Below, piece after piece: positions 1 to 11,160 of a DNA stretch of 64,000 nucleotides; the first letter of the stretch is position 1, and the number at the start of each line of letters is the position of its first letter. Source of the stretch: Sepiola atlantica (Eukaryota; Mollusca; Cephalopoda; Sepiida; Sepiolidae); the NCBI GenBank assembly GCA_963556195.1, contig OY744531.1:52534700-52598699 (forward strand), read 5' to 3'. A model generated the notes under the pieces. It did not search any database. It was not told where the DNA came from and was given only the letters and a program-made list of their open reading frames with translations. The position numbers were made by a program, and so were the translations under genes.

Positions 1-232
1 TTGTCAAACATCAGCTTCTTCAGGATGGTGTCTGAAATAACCTCCTTTACGATTAAATCCGAAATAAGCAACTTTTAAATTGGGCCCGAAATTAGCATTT
101 TTAAAATTAGGTACAACAAAGGCTGTTTAAGATGTTAAACCAGCTATATAATGGTTATGTATGAAATAAGGTACTATATGTTTCATGTAAACTAAATTGG
201 CACAGCTGTCATTAAAACATATTTCCCATGCG
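1..232. repeat. Degenerate ~27-bp tandem array, left segment
   Basis: Recurring phrases such as CTGAAATAACC, CCGAAATAAGCAACTTT and ATGAAATAAGGTACT follow each other at roughly 25-30-base spacing. They read as decayed copies of a unit close to TCTGAAATAAGCTACTTTA plus TGATTATG. The same phrases resume at 2213 and again at 2931-3555, so this is one array cut by two retrotransposon insertions. The left edge is the window edge. No coding potential is seen. Confidence 0.65.
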
Positions 233-1070
233 AGAATTCTTCAGGAACCCCCACTCTCCGCAATGGTTCAGCTCAGGATGTGCAGCTACTATTGCTAAGA
301 GGCAGACAGCATTCTGTCAATTTGGGCGCCATAAGTCAACTGCGAATAGACATAAATTAATAGACTCAAAGAATAAGAAACTAGGTACTCGCGATTTCTG
401 AAAAGTCTACAATAGTGATGAACAATAGACAATCAGTTCCCCTGCTATCAAACTACAATGATGTTGTTTGCCCGGCAACTGATCAGGCTGAACAACTTAC
501 TCAGCGTTTCGCCTTAAACTTCGCATTAGACTTAACAAACCACCCTCTCCCTAAATTCCAAGCCACACTTGAAAACCTGGTCATCTCTCCATCACAGGTC
601 AGGGACATGATAAAAAGACTTGACACCTCCAAAGCGGGTGAGCCTGATCTTATATTAGTAATAGTGATAAAGAAATGCTCTTCTTAACTGGCCACTGTCG
701 TCTCCAAACTCTACAACAAATGCCTTGCTGAATCTTGCTTCCCTGACAGCTGGAAAATTGTTCTGTTGTAGCAGTGTTCAAGAATTCTGTAGATAGAACC
801 GATTCTCAGAATTATCGCCCCATCAGTCTACTCTCGATCTTTGCTAAAAAAATGTAATCCGTAATCAATCTAGCGATAGTCCGACACCTCGTTAATACTA
901 AACTTCTTTTTGGCCGTCAGTATGGATTCAGGAATACACGATCTGCTACAGATATCCTAACGGTCATCTCTAAACGCATATATTATACACTGGACAAGGC
1001 AGGTGACGCTAAGGCGGTAGCGCTTGATATATCCAAAACCTTTGATAAGGTCTGGCCTAAAAGTCTTCTC

Positions 1071-1358
1071 ATGAAAAGTCACTCATATGGTATTACTGGA
1101 CGGATATTTCATATGATTAGATCCTTTCTAACCAAAAGAAAGATACATATTATCCTCAATGGAAGTTCATCAAAACAACATGACATAACTGCTGGTGTAC
1201 TCCAGGGTCCCATCCTTGGACCTCTAATATTCCTGATTTTAATTAACGACCTCCCTGATAACATTGAGTCTGAGATGGGTATATTTGCTGACGACACCAC
1301 GCTCTACTCTTGTCATGTAGGCAAAACTGACGCGCACATATCCTATGCAATACCTTAA
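1071..1358 (+). pseudogene. Reverse transcriptase core fragment of copy A
   Basis: This 95-residue open stretch holds RT motifs of the palm region: VLQGPILGPLIFLILIND is the block before the active site, and GIFADDTTLYS is the YxDD-type catalytic loop with both aspartates kept. In a living element it would copy the element RNA at a nicked target. Here the frame opens at an internal Met, closes early at 1358, and the next part of the protein resumes in another frame at 1488. It cannot be a working enzyme. The upstream thumb and fingers are split over further frames. Confidence 0.85.
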
Positions 1359-1487
1359 TCCTTCAAAGGTGACCTCCAGTCTGTAGTGGATTGGGGTCAT
1401 AAATGAATAGTACTATTTAATGCCACAAAGACAAAGCCTTTTTTTCTTTCAATAACTACAAAAAAACCTCTTCAACCGCCGACTGCC

Positions 1488-1877
1488 ATGGCAAATAACA
1501 CCCTATCTGAGAGGCCAACATTCAAACTCATTGGCCCAACATTCACATGTTACATGAATTTGAACAAATACATTGAAGTTAATGCCAAGGCTGCTGCAAA
1601 TTTGGTGGGCTCCCTCTACGGAGCTTGTAAACTTCTCACAGCTGATATTATCCTATATCTCTTCAAAGCAACTATCTACCCATGCATGGAGTATTGTTGC
1701 CACATCTGGACTGGTGCATCATCCACTAGTCTTTCCCTCTTATACAAGGCCTATGGAAAGAGTCGCCAACTTAATAGGTCGATCACTATCTACCAAGCAC
1801 CAGTCCCTGTCCCATCGCCACAATGTTTCATCCTTGTGCCTGTTTTACAAGTACTTCGATTGGATGTGCTCCTATGA
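1488..1877 (+). pseudogene. C-terminal domain fragment of copy A
   Basis: Open for 129 residues. The first half reads as the RT C-terminal region of family 1 (ANNTLSERPTFKLIGPTF, then NAKAAANLVGSLYGACKLL and PCMEYCCHIWTGASS, the Cys-His cluster typical of these LINE tails). After about residue 85 the true frame shifts by one, and the continuation (RVANLIGRSLSTKHQSLSHR) is read in the frame that stays open to 1902. It is a frameshifted remnant of the same element as the RT core upstream. Confidence 0.8.
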
Positions 1878-2212
1878 ACTTGCTTCTCTGCACCCCCCTT
1901 GAGATAAATACACTAGACGAACCCGACAATAAGCTAAATGCATCCATTCAATGTGGAGGTCTCCAGGTGCCGGAGAGCCTTCTACTAACATAGCTTATTT
2001 CCTCGTGCTGCCGGCCCATGGAACTCCCTCCCTGCACCCTGTTTCCCCCACTTTACTGACATGCATAAATTTAAAACTAATGTAAACAGACATCTTGCTG
2101 CGCAGTTCCCAACTTAGGATGACTCCCAAAACTTACTCCCTTATGCTCAGTAGCCTATTTCGTCCGCAGTGCCGTTCTTCCTTGTTTGGGGGTGAACTAT
2201 GATTAAAAAAAG

Positions 2213-2267
2213 TGTTATCAAGTCTGTAATTAGCTACTTTATGATTATGTCAGAAATAAGCTTTCAC
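2213..2267. repeat. Degenerate ~27-bp array, short middle segment
   Basis: About two units lie between the 3' end of the family 1 LINE and the start of the family 2 LINE. The phrase AGCTACTTTATGATTATGTC followed by AGAAATAAGC is the clearest unit in the whole array. This shows the two LINEs inserted separately into the same tandem repeat. Confidence 0.7.
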
Positions 2268-2930
2268 CTAAGACTTGAAATGGAAGACTTACATTAAATC
2301 CGTCGCTAAGGACGCTGGAAAACTGGTTGGATCATTCTACCGCTCCAGAAGGTATTGCACTCTTTATGCAATCTTCTAGTTTTATAAGAGTCAAATATAC
2401 CCTAAGATGGAATAGCATTGAAACATCTGGGGAGGTGTCGCCCACAGAAACATTTTTGTGTACCTTGACAGAGTACAAAACCAACTTCGAAATCTAGTCA
2501 GAGGTACCTTCTTCTATTCTCTGTATTTTCCTTATTACAGATGAGATATTGCTAGTCTTTCTCTGCGCTATCGTTATCTTCATGTTATGTACTTGACTGA
2601 GCTCTAATTTCTGATTCCTCTCTAAAATATTCACAACCTGTCTAGCTCCAACCGCTCTCAATAATGTCCCTTTTTCCCTTTGTGAGCAAAGTTTTATTCC
2701 TAGAACTACCCGTCAGTGGAACCTATACCGTTGGGCTGCTTCCCACCCGACTACAAAATGGTCGTTTTAAAATCCAATGTAAAAAAATTATTGTTGAGCT
2801 GTCCGTTTATATAATCTAATTTTGACGAGTTACAATCATTGATATTAGTCCTCACGATGTTGTTTCACTGCTCATCTAGCAGACTCATTGACCCTTATCC
2901 TCGAGTGGTCTTTGGACTTTGATTAAAAAT
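2268..2930 (+). mobile_element. CR1-like LINE, family 2 copy a, 3' end only
   Basis: Translation in broken frames gives LKWKTYIKSVAKDAGKLVG, then KSQIYPKME and NIWGG, then LDRVQNQLRNLV. These are the C-terminal RT-tail blocks of a LINE related to but distinct from family 1. The last ~200 bases, ending in the phrase CCTCGAGTGGTCTTTGGAC, match the 3' ends of the copies at 12680, 47815 and 58540 (reverse). Stops interrupt every frame. It is a strongly 5'-truncated dead copy, as is usual for LINEs. Confidence 0.75.
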
Positions 2931-3555
2931 GACTTGTTGGTAAAACATGCTATTTTATAATAAAGTTTGAAAAATTTGTAATACGATACTGTATGATTGC
3001 CTCTGAAATTAACTACTTTATAATATGACCAGCATAAGCTACGACATGATGACGTCTTCAAAAGCGACTTTATGTTTGAGCCAGAAATACAGTATTTTAG
3101 GATTTGCTTAGCATACTTTTTAGGATTACGTCTGGAGTAATCTATTTTATGATTAGATATGAAATACATAGTTCAAGATTTTAGACCAGCTCCCTCTTGA
3201 TTATATCTGAAATAACCGACTATACGATGATGTTTGAAATAAGCTTTATTATGGCTATGTTTGCGATAAGCCACGTTATAATTAGGTAAGAAAATAAGGT
3301 ACTTTCAATTTTTTAAAAAATAAGCTACTTTAATTTTATATTGGAAAAAAAGCTACTTTATGATTGCCCTTAAATAACCTACTGATTGCACAGCAGAATC
3401 AAAATCATGATGACGTCTGAAATGTAGCCTTTAATACACCACATTATGATTGGTCCAGCATCATCTTCTTCGGAGTTAAGTTTGAAAGAAGCTACTTCAT
3501 GAGTAGGTCAGCAATAAACTACTTCGTGTATAAACCAGTCTAATAATAAGCCGGA
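2931..3555. repeat. Degenerate ~27-bp tandem array, right segment
   Basis: Some 20 decayed units are readable, for example AAGCTACTTTAATTTTATAT, AAGCTACTTTATGATTGCCC and GAAGCTACTTCATGAGTAGG. Units vary in length and sequence, so the array is old. The family 2 LINE inserted at its left edge. The A+T-rich unit shows no open frame of note. Confidence 0.65.
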
Positions 3556-3860
3556 GCGGAAGTGCGTCGAATATCGATATATACACATGCTACGGTGCTG
3601 GTGCACTGTGTATTTTCCTACTGTCCGTCTCCATCGCGGAAATTTGATATATGCAAAGATATGTGGATGCGAGTTAGACCAAAAGGCATATATTGAGAAC
3701 CTCTTCACACAATATTGCACAATTAGATCCAGGCGATGCAAATACCGGCTTTCCTGTTGACTTGCGCTAAATTAACATTTAAGAAGCCCAAGGAATGAGG
3801 TAGCCAGTAATTATGTCCAATCTCAAGACAGGCAGTTGATGATTTTTCCGTTCGCTATTC
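3556..3860. other. Unassigned stretch
   Basis: No recognisable gene, repeat unit or RNA. A short open frame on the - strand (3508-3741) has no recognisable domain and I treat it as chance. Confidence 0.4.
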
Positions 3861-4677
<817 letters not shown>

Positions 4678-4678
<1 letters not shown>

Positions 4679-5010
4679 CTTTTTTAACATTTTTTTATTT
4701 CATATATCCCGTGCTGTTTTTTTACTTCTACTATTCTTACGTTTCATTTATATTTTGGTTTTACATTCTTCTTCTTAAACGTTATTTTTTTCTTTGTGTT
4801 TGCTTTTCTATTCTATTCTATGTTACTTATTTATCCATTGTACCATTTTGTTTTTTGTTTAGTTCCCTTTTTCTTTTCCTACTTTCTTTCTTTTTTTCCT
4901 TCTATGTATCGTTTTTGCTTTCTATTTTTCTTTTTCTCATCACTGTTTTTCTATCTTTGTTCATTGTTTTTTTTTCTTTCTTATTTTTTATATTCGATAA
5001 ATCTGAATTG
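4678..5010. repeat. T-rich polypyrimidine tract
   Basis: Continuation of the TTTC/TTCT-rich low-complexity DNA on the far side of the microsatellites. No gene is seen. Confidence 0.75.
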
Positions 5011-5129
5011 AATGTATAGTTTTATACTCCGCTGTGTCCTGATAGACTGGTGTAATACGTTAATAAATGTACTTATGCGTAAATATATTCTCCATATATA
5101 TCTTACATCTCTCTCGTATGCTGTCTATC

Positions 5130-5131
<2 letters not shown>

Positions 5132-5172
<41 letters not shown>

Positions 5173-5189
5173 GTGTGTGTGTGTGTGTA
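5132..5189. repeat. (TA)n(TG)n microsatellite
   Basis: (TA)n from 5132 passes through a short CACG step into (TG)n ending near 5189. Confidence 0.95.
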
Positions 5190-5835
5190 TAATAATACCG
5201 TAAAGCATTTCATGTTCGTGCTTATGTTATCAGCTTATCTATTTAATGAAGATGGAATCGTCCGCTCGCCGAAGATGCAATACAAAAATGTAATTTAAAA
5301 AATTTAATCTGATCGAGATGTTGTGTCGGGCGTGAAACTCGGACTAAAAACACTTTATTGGCCTTTGGTTGAGCTAAAAGTAGAATTTGTGTTCTGTCCA
5401 AAGATCGTACACCAATATTGTGCGGTTTTCATTCAGGCTAGACGTCTATAGAATTGAAACATGTCGAAACCCCTACATCTTTTTGCACGCGGTGCATATT
5501 TTCAAACGGTTACAATGTGCCAAAACATCTTGTTTTGCATCTCGTTTCCTGTTTTGTCGTTTTTTCTTAATAAATTTCAAATCTTCTATTTTTCTGAAGG
5601 CCTTTGTTGATCCGAACGAAACTGGTCAATCTCCTGTTTGTTATTTATTCTTCTTGTGTTTCATTTTTTTAAATTCTGTCTCTAAACCATCTTGTCGCGA
5701 CGACATTGCATTTTATGATGTGTTGTATATGTTTATTCTAATACATAGTTATATATACAACTCCAGTGTTTTACGCCATGTCCTTAATGACGTTCAAAAT
5801 TTTAAATTAAAACAAATCTACATTATTCATATTAT
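5190..5835. other. Unassigned stretch with a 150-codon open frame
   Basis: A + strand frame is open at 5387-5839. Its translation is rich in Phe, Ile, Tyr and Ser, has no recognisable motif, and ends inside the neighbouring fold-back element. In DNA this AT-rich such a run is not strong evidence for a gene. Confidence 0.35.
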
Positions 5836-6145
5836 TTAGATTATTCCGACTACTGTTCTCAACGTGGGTGTTATTCTCACAACGTTTCGGCCGATATAAC
5901 CGTCGACCATTTTAAGGTTCGTCTTGTAGAACTCAGGCCTCTTTATGTTAAAGTCGGGAATATGTATTCAATATGGAATTGAACCCTTATTATAATCAAC
6001 GAGGCTAGCTTCGCTCGTCTCATCACCAATCTGAAGTAATTTGTAATTGTATATTTAGCATCGCCTGAATAAGGTCGGATGTTATATTGTTCGAAACGTT
6101 GAAAGAATAACATCCAAGATGGGAACATATAATACTAATCATAAA
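5836..6145. mobile_element. Fold-back (MITE-like) element, copy 1
   Basis: Imperfect inverted arms lie at 5836-5901 and 6075-6145. The left arm has GGGTGTTATTCTCACAACG and GTTTCGGCCGATATAACC; the right arm carries the reverse complement with substitutions (CGAAACGTTGAAAGAATAAC followed by ATCCAAGATGG). A second copy with the same arm sequence is at 13295-13496. No transposase is present, so this resembles a non-autonomous DNA element. I could not identify a target duplication. Confidence 0.6.
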
Positions 6146-6279
6146 ATCTCATCTAAAAAAATTCGAAATAAATCTACCTCTATTCTTTATCCATTTAAAA
6201 AATAACCCGAAATGGTTTGAATGCTGTAATTGATGAATATGGATTTTCGATCACAAAAGTAGGACGACTATGTTGCTGA

Positions 6280-7010
6280 AAAAAACTTTCGTCCTCTCTT
6301 TCTCTTATTCGTTACTTGCTTTTTTCTTTCAGTTCCTCTTCCTTCTTCGTTTCTTTCTTCCCTATTTTCCTTACTTTTTGGCTCTTTCTTTTCGCCCTTT
6401 CCTCTTTATTTTTTTCTTTATTTCCTTCCTAATTTACTTTATGTCTTTTCTATTTTTTCTTGTTTGTTTCTTTCTTCCTTCAATTTTTCTATTCTTCTTT
6501 GTATTTTCTCTTTCCATATCTTTATTTTCATTCTTTCCTTCCTTCCTTCTTTCTTTCCTTCTTATTTTCTTTCTTTCATTGCTTATGTTATTTATTTCAT
6601 TGCTCATTTTATTTATTTTCATCTTCTTTCTCTTTTTATTCATTTCTTCTTTCTTTTTTTTCTTTTTCCTTTATACGTTCTTTTCATTTTCTTATATTTT
6701 CTGTCTATCTTCATTTCGATTTTTCTACTATTCTTTCTTTCTGTATCTTTGTCCTTTTTTTGTTATTAAATCTTAATTGTTTTTAATTTCCATGATTTTG
6801 TGTCACTTTTGATTTTTTAAATTCTTAATTCATTAAATTATCTCATTCATGACAAATGTATTAACTTATTTTTTCTTCTCTTTCCTTTTTTCCTCGATCC
6901 TTCATTCATTTGTATTCATTTTCTTCCGTCTTCCTTCTTTTTGGCTTTATTTTCTTCAAAATGTATTTTTAAAATTATATATTTTACTTTTTACTTTTAT
7001 TTCTTTATTA
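6280..7010. repeat. T-rich polypyrimidine tract
   Basis: Long runs of TTCTTTC, CTTCCTTCCTT and TTTATTT type on the + strand. Several overlapping frames are open only because pyrimidine-rich DNA lacks TAA, TAG and TGA. Confidence 0.85.
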
Positions 7011-7561
7011 CATTATTGTAACTTGATTCTCCACACTTCAACCTTGCCGACTCAAAATCCCTGCTCTAAGGAGTAAACATCCTACACTTAACACACACCC
7101 GGTTAAAAAATATGGCTATTATATCCATCCATACTTAACACAAAGGCCCCTCATTCATACTCTCTCCAATTTCTGTTCACCCTGTTTGCAAGTGCTTATC
7201 AAGTAGAACAAAATTCACTTCAGGCCAATCATATCAACTACCGACACGATCGGAAAATATACGTTCTTCTTTTCGCCGGCCGAAGGGAATAGACGATTTT
7301 GTGAACAGTAAACTGATAAGGTTTATAGGCTTTTAGATGTGTCCTCGCATCTATATCGTAGGCTTTGGCTCCATTTCAAATAGCATTTTCATCGCAAAAT
7401 GTTCTTATTTCTTATTCCTCTTCTATTTTTGTTCTTTCTCTCTCGCCCGTCCGTCTTTTTCGATCTTCAACGGAAGTTCTTTTCATATTGAAGTTCCACA
7501 GTTGTCAATGTTTAATATCATTTGACTTTAATATCTATATGTATAAAAGTATGTATGTGCA
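7011..7561. other. Unassigned stretch
   Basis: AT-rich DNA with no recognisable gene, RNA or repeat. Confidence 0.35.
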
Positions 7562-7573
7562 AACACACACACA

Positions 7574-7667
<94 letters not shown>

Positions 7668-7673
7668 ATATAT
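7562..7673. repeat. Self-complementary (CA)n(TA)n(TG)n microsatellite
   Basis: (CA)n, then (TA)n, then (TG)n on one strand. The CA and TG arms are reverse complements, so the whole block is an inverted repeat with an AT core. Confidence 0.95.
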
Positions 7674-7784
7674 TATTGTAAGATCAGCGACAGAGAACCC
7701 CAGCATTGTGCTCGATTATTAAGAAAAATGTAAAAATAAGAGCTTAATATTTATTGGTCCCCTGATTTATAAAATCTGGGGACT

Positions 7785-8292
7785 TATGTTTTGAGGGATG
7801 TCCGTACGTCCGTTCGTCCGGATTTTTCTCCGCCACCATCCATTGAATTTCTCTGAAAATTTGCATGAAGTTGTAACTTTGGTCAAATTAGAAAGTGACT
7901 TTCTCCGATTTTTGAAAAAAATCTGGTTAGCCCCCCGGGGGGAGGGGGGGCAAAAGGCTCCGAAATGGCAAAAAATGATATTTTTGCCCCATAACCTTTC
8001 ATCTATCTATTCAATTTCTCTGAAACTTGGCCAAAATGTGGAGGCAATTGTTCCTAATAGAAAATAAGTATCGCTGATCTTGGAAAAAATCTGGGTCGCG
8101 CCCCCAGGAGGTGAAAAGCCCCCAAAATAGAAAAAAAATGACCCTTTTCTTCCATAACGTTTGATCCATGCATTCAATTTTTCTGAAACTTAACCAAAAT
8201 TTTGTTCTGGATATGAAATGAGCATCCTTGACCTCAGAAAAATTCTGGTTGGCGCCCCCAGGGGGTCAAAGGGCGTCAACAATGACCCAAGT
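7785..8292 (+). repeat. Three tandem units of a ~165-bp module
   Basis: The phrase CATTGAATTTCTCTGAAA begins at 7841 and near-copies of it begin at 8008 and 8171, spacings of 167 and 163. Each unit then carries GAAAAA(A)ATCTGG, a C-run/G-run junction such as GCCCCCAGGGGGTC, and a phrase like CAAAATAGAAAAAAAATGAC. Translated in matching frames, the units give related peptides (KKIWLAP, EKIWVAPPGG, KNSGWRPQG), but stops separate them. The family is not one I can name. Confidence 0.75.
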
Positions 8293-8371
8293 TGCCCTAA
8301 TTTATTGCATTTTACACTCGCCACATCGAGTCACATACAGAGGGGGACCACGCACGCGCGGCTTGTTTATA

Positions 8372-8545
8372 TATGTACTACAAAAGATCAGAACAACATA
8401 GGTACCGTCGGTGTAAAATCTGACTAAAGGGAACAGCATGTAATCGTCCTTTGAAGAGAGCCCACTAAGGGCGGTTACGTGCCGTTCCCCTTTGGCCGAG
8501 TTGAAACCGACGCTTCCTATGGTTTTCTGATCTTTTGTAATACAT

Positions 8546-8546
<1 letters not shown>
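8372..8546. mobile_element. Short fold-back element with ~78-bp arms
   Basis: The left arm 8372-8450 and right arm 8469-8546 are inverted copies with about three quarters of bases paired. Shared blocks include CAAAAGATCAGAA, ATAGG, GTCGGT and AAAGGGAAC in the left arm. The loop is under 20 bases. A (CA)n(TA)n microsatellite starts at the right end. No coding function is seen. Confidence 0.75.

Positions 8547-8624
<78 letters not shown>
8541..8624. repeat. (CA)n(TA)n microsatellite
   Basis: A short (CA)n block followed by about 35 TA units, joined directly to the fold-back element on its left. Confidence 0.95.
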
Positions 8625-8626
<2 letters not shown>

Positions 8627-9629
8627 GATTAAAGATAAATATATTTAGAACATTATTTATTAAAGTTCCAAAGAATTCAAGACTAACAACGGTTACGCTT
8701 ACGATCGTTTCCGAGACGTTGCATATATACATATATACATATATTTTTGAAATCTATATGTTACATATTTCAGAAACGTAACGCGGTTTCATCCAGAGGG
8801 GCTAACTTATTACATTTTTACGAAAATCCTAGCCACTGAAATCGTCAGCGTTCTGAATGAGGTCAAATCACGATGAGAAATAGCAATTTTTATATAAGCT
8901 TCAAATTAATAGAAAATATAATAGTTTTTCATCAAAGTGTGGTTCATGTTATGTAATTAAGGTTTAACCGGACTGGTGTTTGCACGCGGTAGTTAATAAT
9001 ATGTATTTGTAGAACAAACTCCTAAACGAATAAACTTATTAGACATTATTGAATATGTATTCTAGGCTACATAATGTGTAACATAATGAATACATTTTTA
9101 TAATCTGTGCTATTAAGGGCTTTGTCTTCGGAACCGCACCTTACCCTCCAATATTTAAATACGCGAGATAACATTTTCTACCGAATGTATAGTGTTTAGT
9201 TACTTAAGGTGTCAAAAAGTAGGTTTGGGCAATGAAAGAGAATGTTATTTGTTTCATAACTAAAATTGAATACGACTCATTGAAAAGAATCCACTAATAA
9301 TGATCCGATCTATATGAAATTTTGAGTGTTTATTAAGTAAACATTAATGTTAATATCAAGTATGTATCTCATTTAAAAGATTCATACATTTGTTAAGTCA
9401 CTTAAATTACTTCATCCCCCTACTTTCATTTCAACGGCGAAATATGTCTGAGTATACCACAATCTTTACAAATGGTTAATACATTCAAGGCTCGAATGAA
9501 AAAAAAGTTAATGAAGCTCTCGGTAAAAAATGATATCAAAAGTCGGAAACTTAAATGTAAAAAAAGGTTAAATGATTTGAGATCTTTAATTTTTAAAATA
9601 AAATAAAAACTAATCAAATAACCAAACTG
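8625..9629. other. Unassigned AT-rich stretch
   Basis: No recognisable gene, RNA or repeat in about 1 kb. Confidence 0.35.
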
Positions 9630-10130
9630 CGTCGGATGAGTGTCTAATAAACGCGGGATGATTCACCCATGTCCGGTCGGTAGTTTTATTAGGAAAAGTT
9701 GAATTACCCATCTATGCCTGGTAGATATTAATAAAAATGAACGTATTCATCAATATACCTCAGGTAATTCTTCATAAAACACTATTCAAATCATTCATTT
9801 ATCCCAGCTGAGAGATTAATAAAGTTGTGCTGAATCACTGATCCGTTTTTGCATAGTTTAATAAAGAGTAGCAGAATGATCCATCTACAGAGCGTAATTT
9901 TTATGACCTCAAGCTCTATCGCTAATTTATGAAAGGCGAGAGAGTTATATAGACTAGCTGATTCATAAATCTACGCCAGATGAGAGTTAAAAAGACGAAA
10001 CTAATCACCCATATATCCGAGGCAACGTGTGGCGTACGATTAGTATCAAAACCGCTCAATTGCGAGAAAACAACCGAATGATTCGTATACAAGTTGAAAA
10101 TGGAAAGCAAATAGAGACTGGCTGAAGCAC
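9630..10130. repeat. Degenerate ~44-bp tandem array
   Basis: Units read approximately TGATTCACCCATCTATGCC, then TGGTGAGAG, then TTTAATAAA plus a short filler. Phrases equivalent to ATTCACCCATGTCCGG occur near 9661, 9703, 9747, 9791, 9833, 9872, 9960 and 10003, mostly 42-44 bases apart. Divergence between units is high, so the array is old. Confidence 0.6.
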
Positions 10131-11160
10131 TATTTTCTATTAGTCGATAAAAATATAATTTCTGATATAACCAAATGGCAAACCTAATGCAGAAAGATGT
10201 CGGTACTTAATTTATGCATAGTAATTAGTATTCTTAAATGTTATCATATCCAGCAACCAAATAGCTATTTATGCTACATTTTGTGAAATTATAACCCTCA
10301 TGTTGGGGGCTTGTAATCATTTACAATAAAATGTATTATTATAATGATTATTATAAATAGTAGTAGAAGTATGTGGAATTTTAAACACGGCACCATGGGA
10401 ACATCTTTTCATAAAAAATACAGTGCCATGTTTTACAATACTTATGGAAGATCTAAGTGTGTTGTTGTATATCTATCAGCACTAGTCGAATTATGATTCT
10501 CTATAATTAATTCGTCATACCAAACATTCTTTGAGTGAGTTTTGGTTCAATACTATAAAATAGTTTAGATTTATTGTATGAATTTTTAAACTCAAGGAAC
10601 AACCGGTATTCAATTTTTTTGCGTTTCAATGAATTTGGCAAAATATAAATCAAGCATGCTTCAGTTGCCATGTAAGGAAAGACTGGTAAATATTTACACA
10701 AAAGAATATACAATAGTCCAGCACCTGTCAATTGCGTTGAATTGCTGCGTCGTTGGCTATATCTTCTGAAGTCCATTCTAAGGTTCAGGGATCCTGATTG
10801 GGAAAGCGGCCCTCCTCTGGTTCAATCGGAATCAGAGGTGAAACAGGTACTGATGGTGTCCTCGTAGACCTCGTTCTGATGCAAGAGTTAATAGTAAGTC
10901 CTGAGGGAAATAATAATGGTCATTGAGGAGATTGTAGGCCAAAATGTGATCAGAGCGTAACCGTCGGCGCTCAAGAGAGAAAAAGTTAAGCTTTCTCTGT
11001 CAACTTTCATAACATTCGGCTTTAATAATAATATGTAAACAATAAAAAAGGGCATTAACATTGAATGCCCTCCCTCAATAAACACAGTACCCATATACTT
11101 CCAGATTGCGCAATTTTTGAGTTTGCGTAAATCTCGCAACGTCAGAAAATTCCACTAGTA
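10131..11160. other. Unassigned stretch
   Basis: No gene or known repeat recognised. Two short - strand open frames (10507-10776 and 10888-11139) show no domain. A small inverted repeat, GGGCATT...AATGCCC, lies near 11050. Confidence 0.35.

Larger units (their letters stand above)
236..2212 (+). mobile_element. CR1/jockey-like LINE, family 1 copy A, 5'-truncated and decayed
   Basis: A non-LTR retrotransposon starting in the linker between endonuclease and reverse transcriptase (PTLRNGSAQD-like text near 250 matches the copy at 44700 in reverse). Shifted frames then give the RT blocks in order: NYRPISLLS near 810, GFRNTRSATDIL near 930, LDISKTFDKVW near 1025, LQGPILGPLIFLILINDLP near 1203 and the catalytic FADD at 1284-1295. 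The C-terminal block with PCMEYCCHIW lies near 1680. The 3' end reads GTGAACTATGATT followed by an A run near 2200, matching the end of the 42716 copy. Several stops and frameshifts make it a dead copy. It sits inside a degenerate tandem array. The clade call, CR1/jockey group, is from motif recognition only. Confidence 0.9.

Noticed and set aside
6270..6786. Long Phe/Leu/Ser-rich open frame resembling a membrane protein
   Set aside because: Polypyrimidine DNA lacks stop codons and always looks hydrophobic; three overlapping frames are open here.
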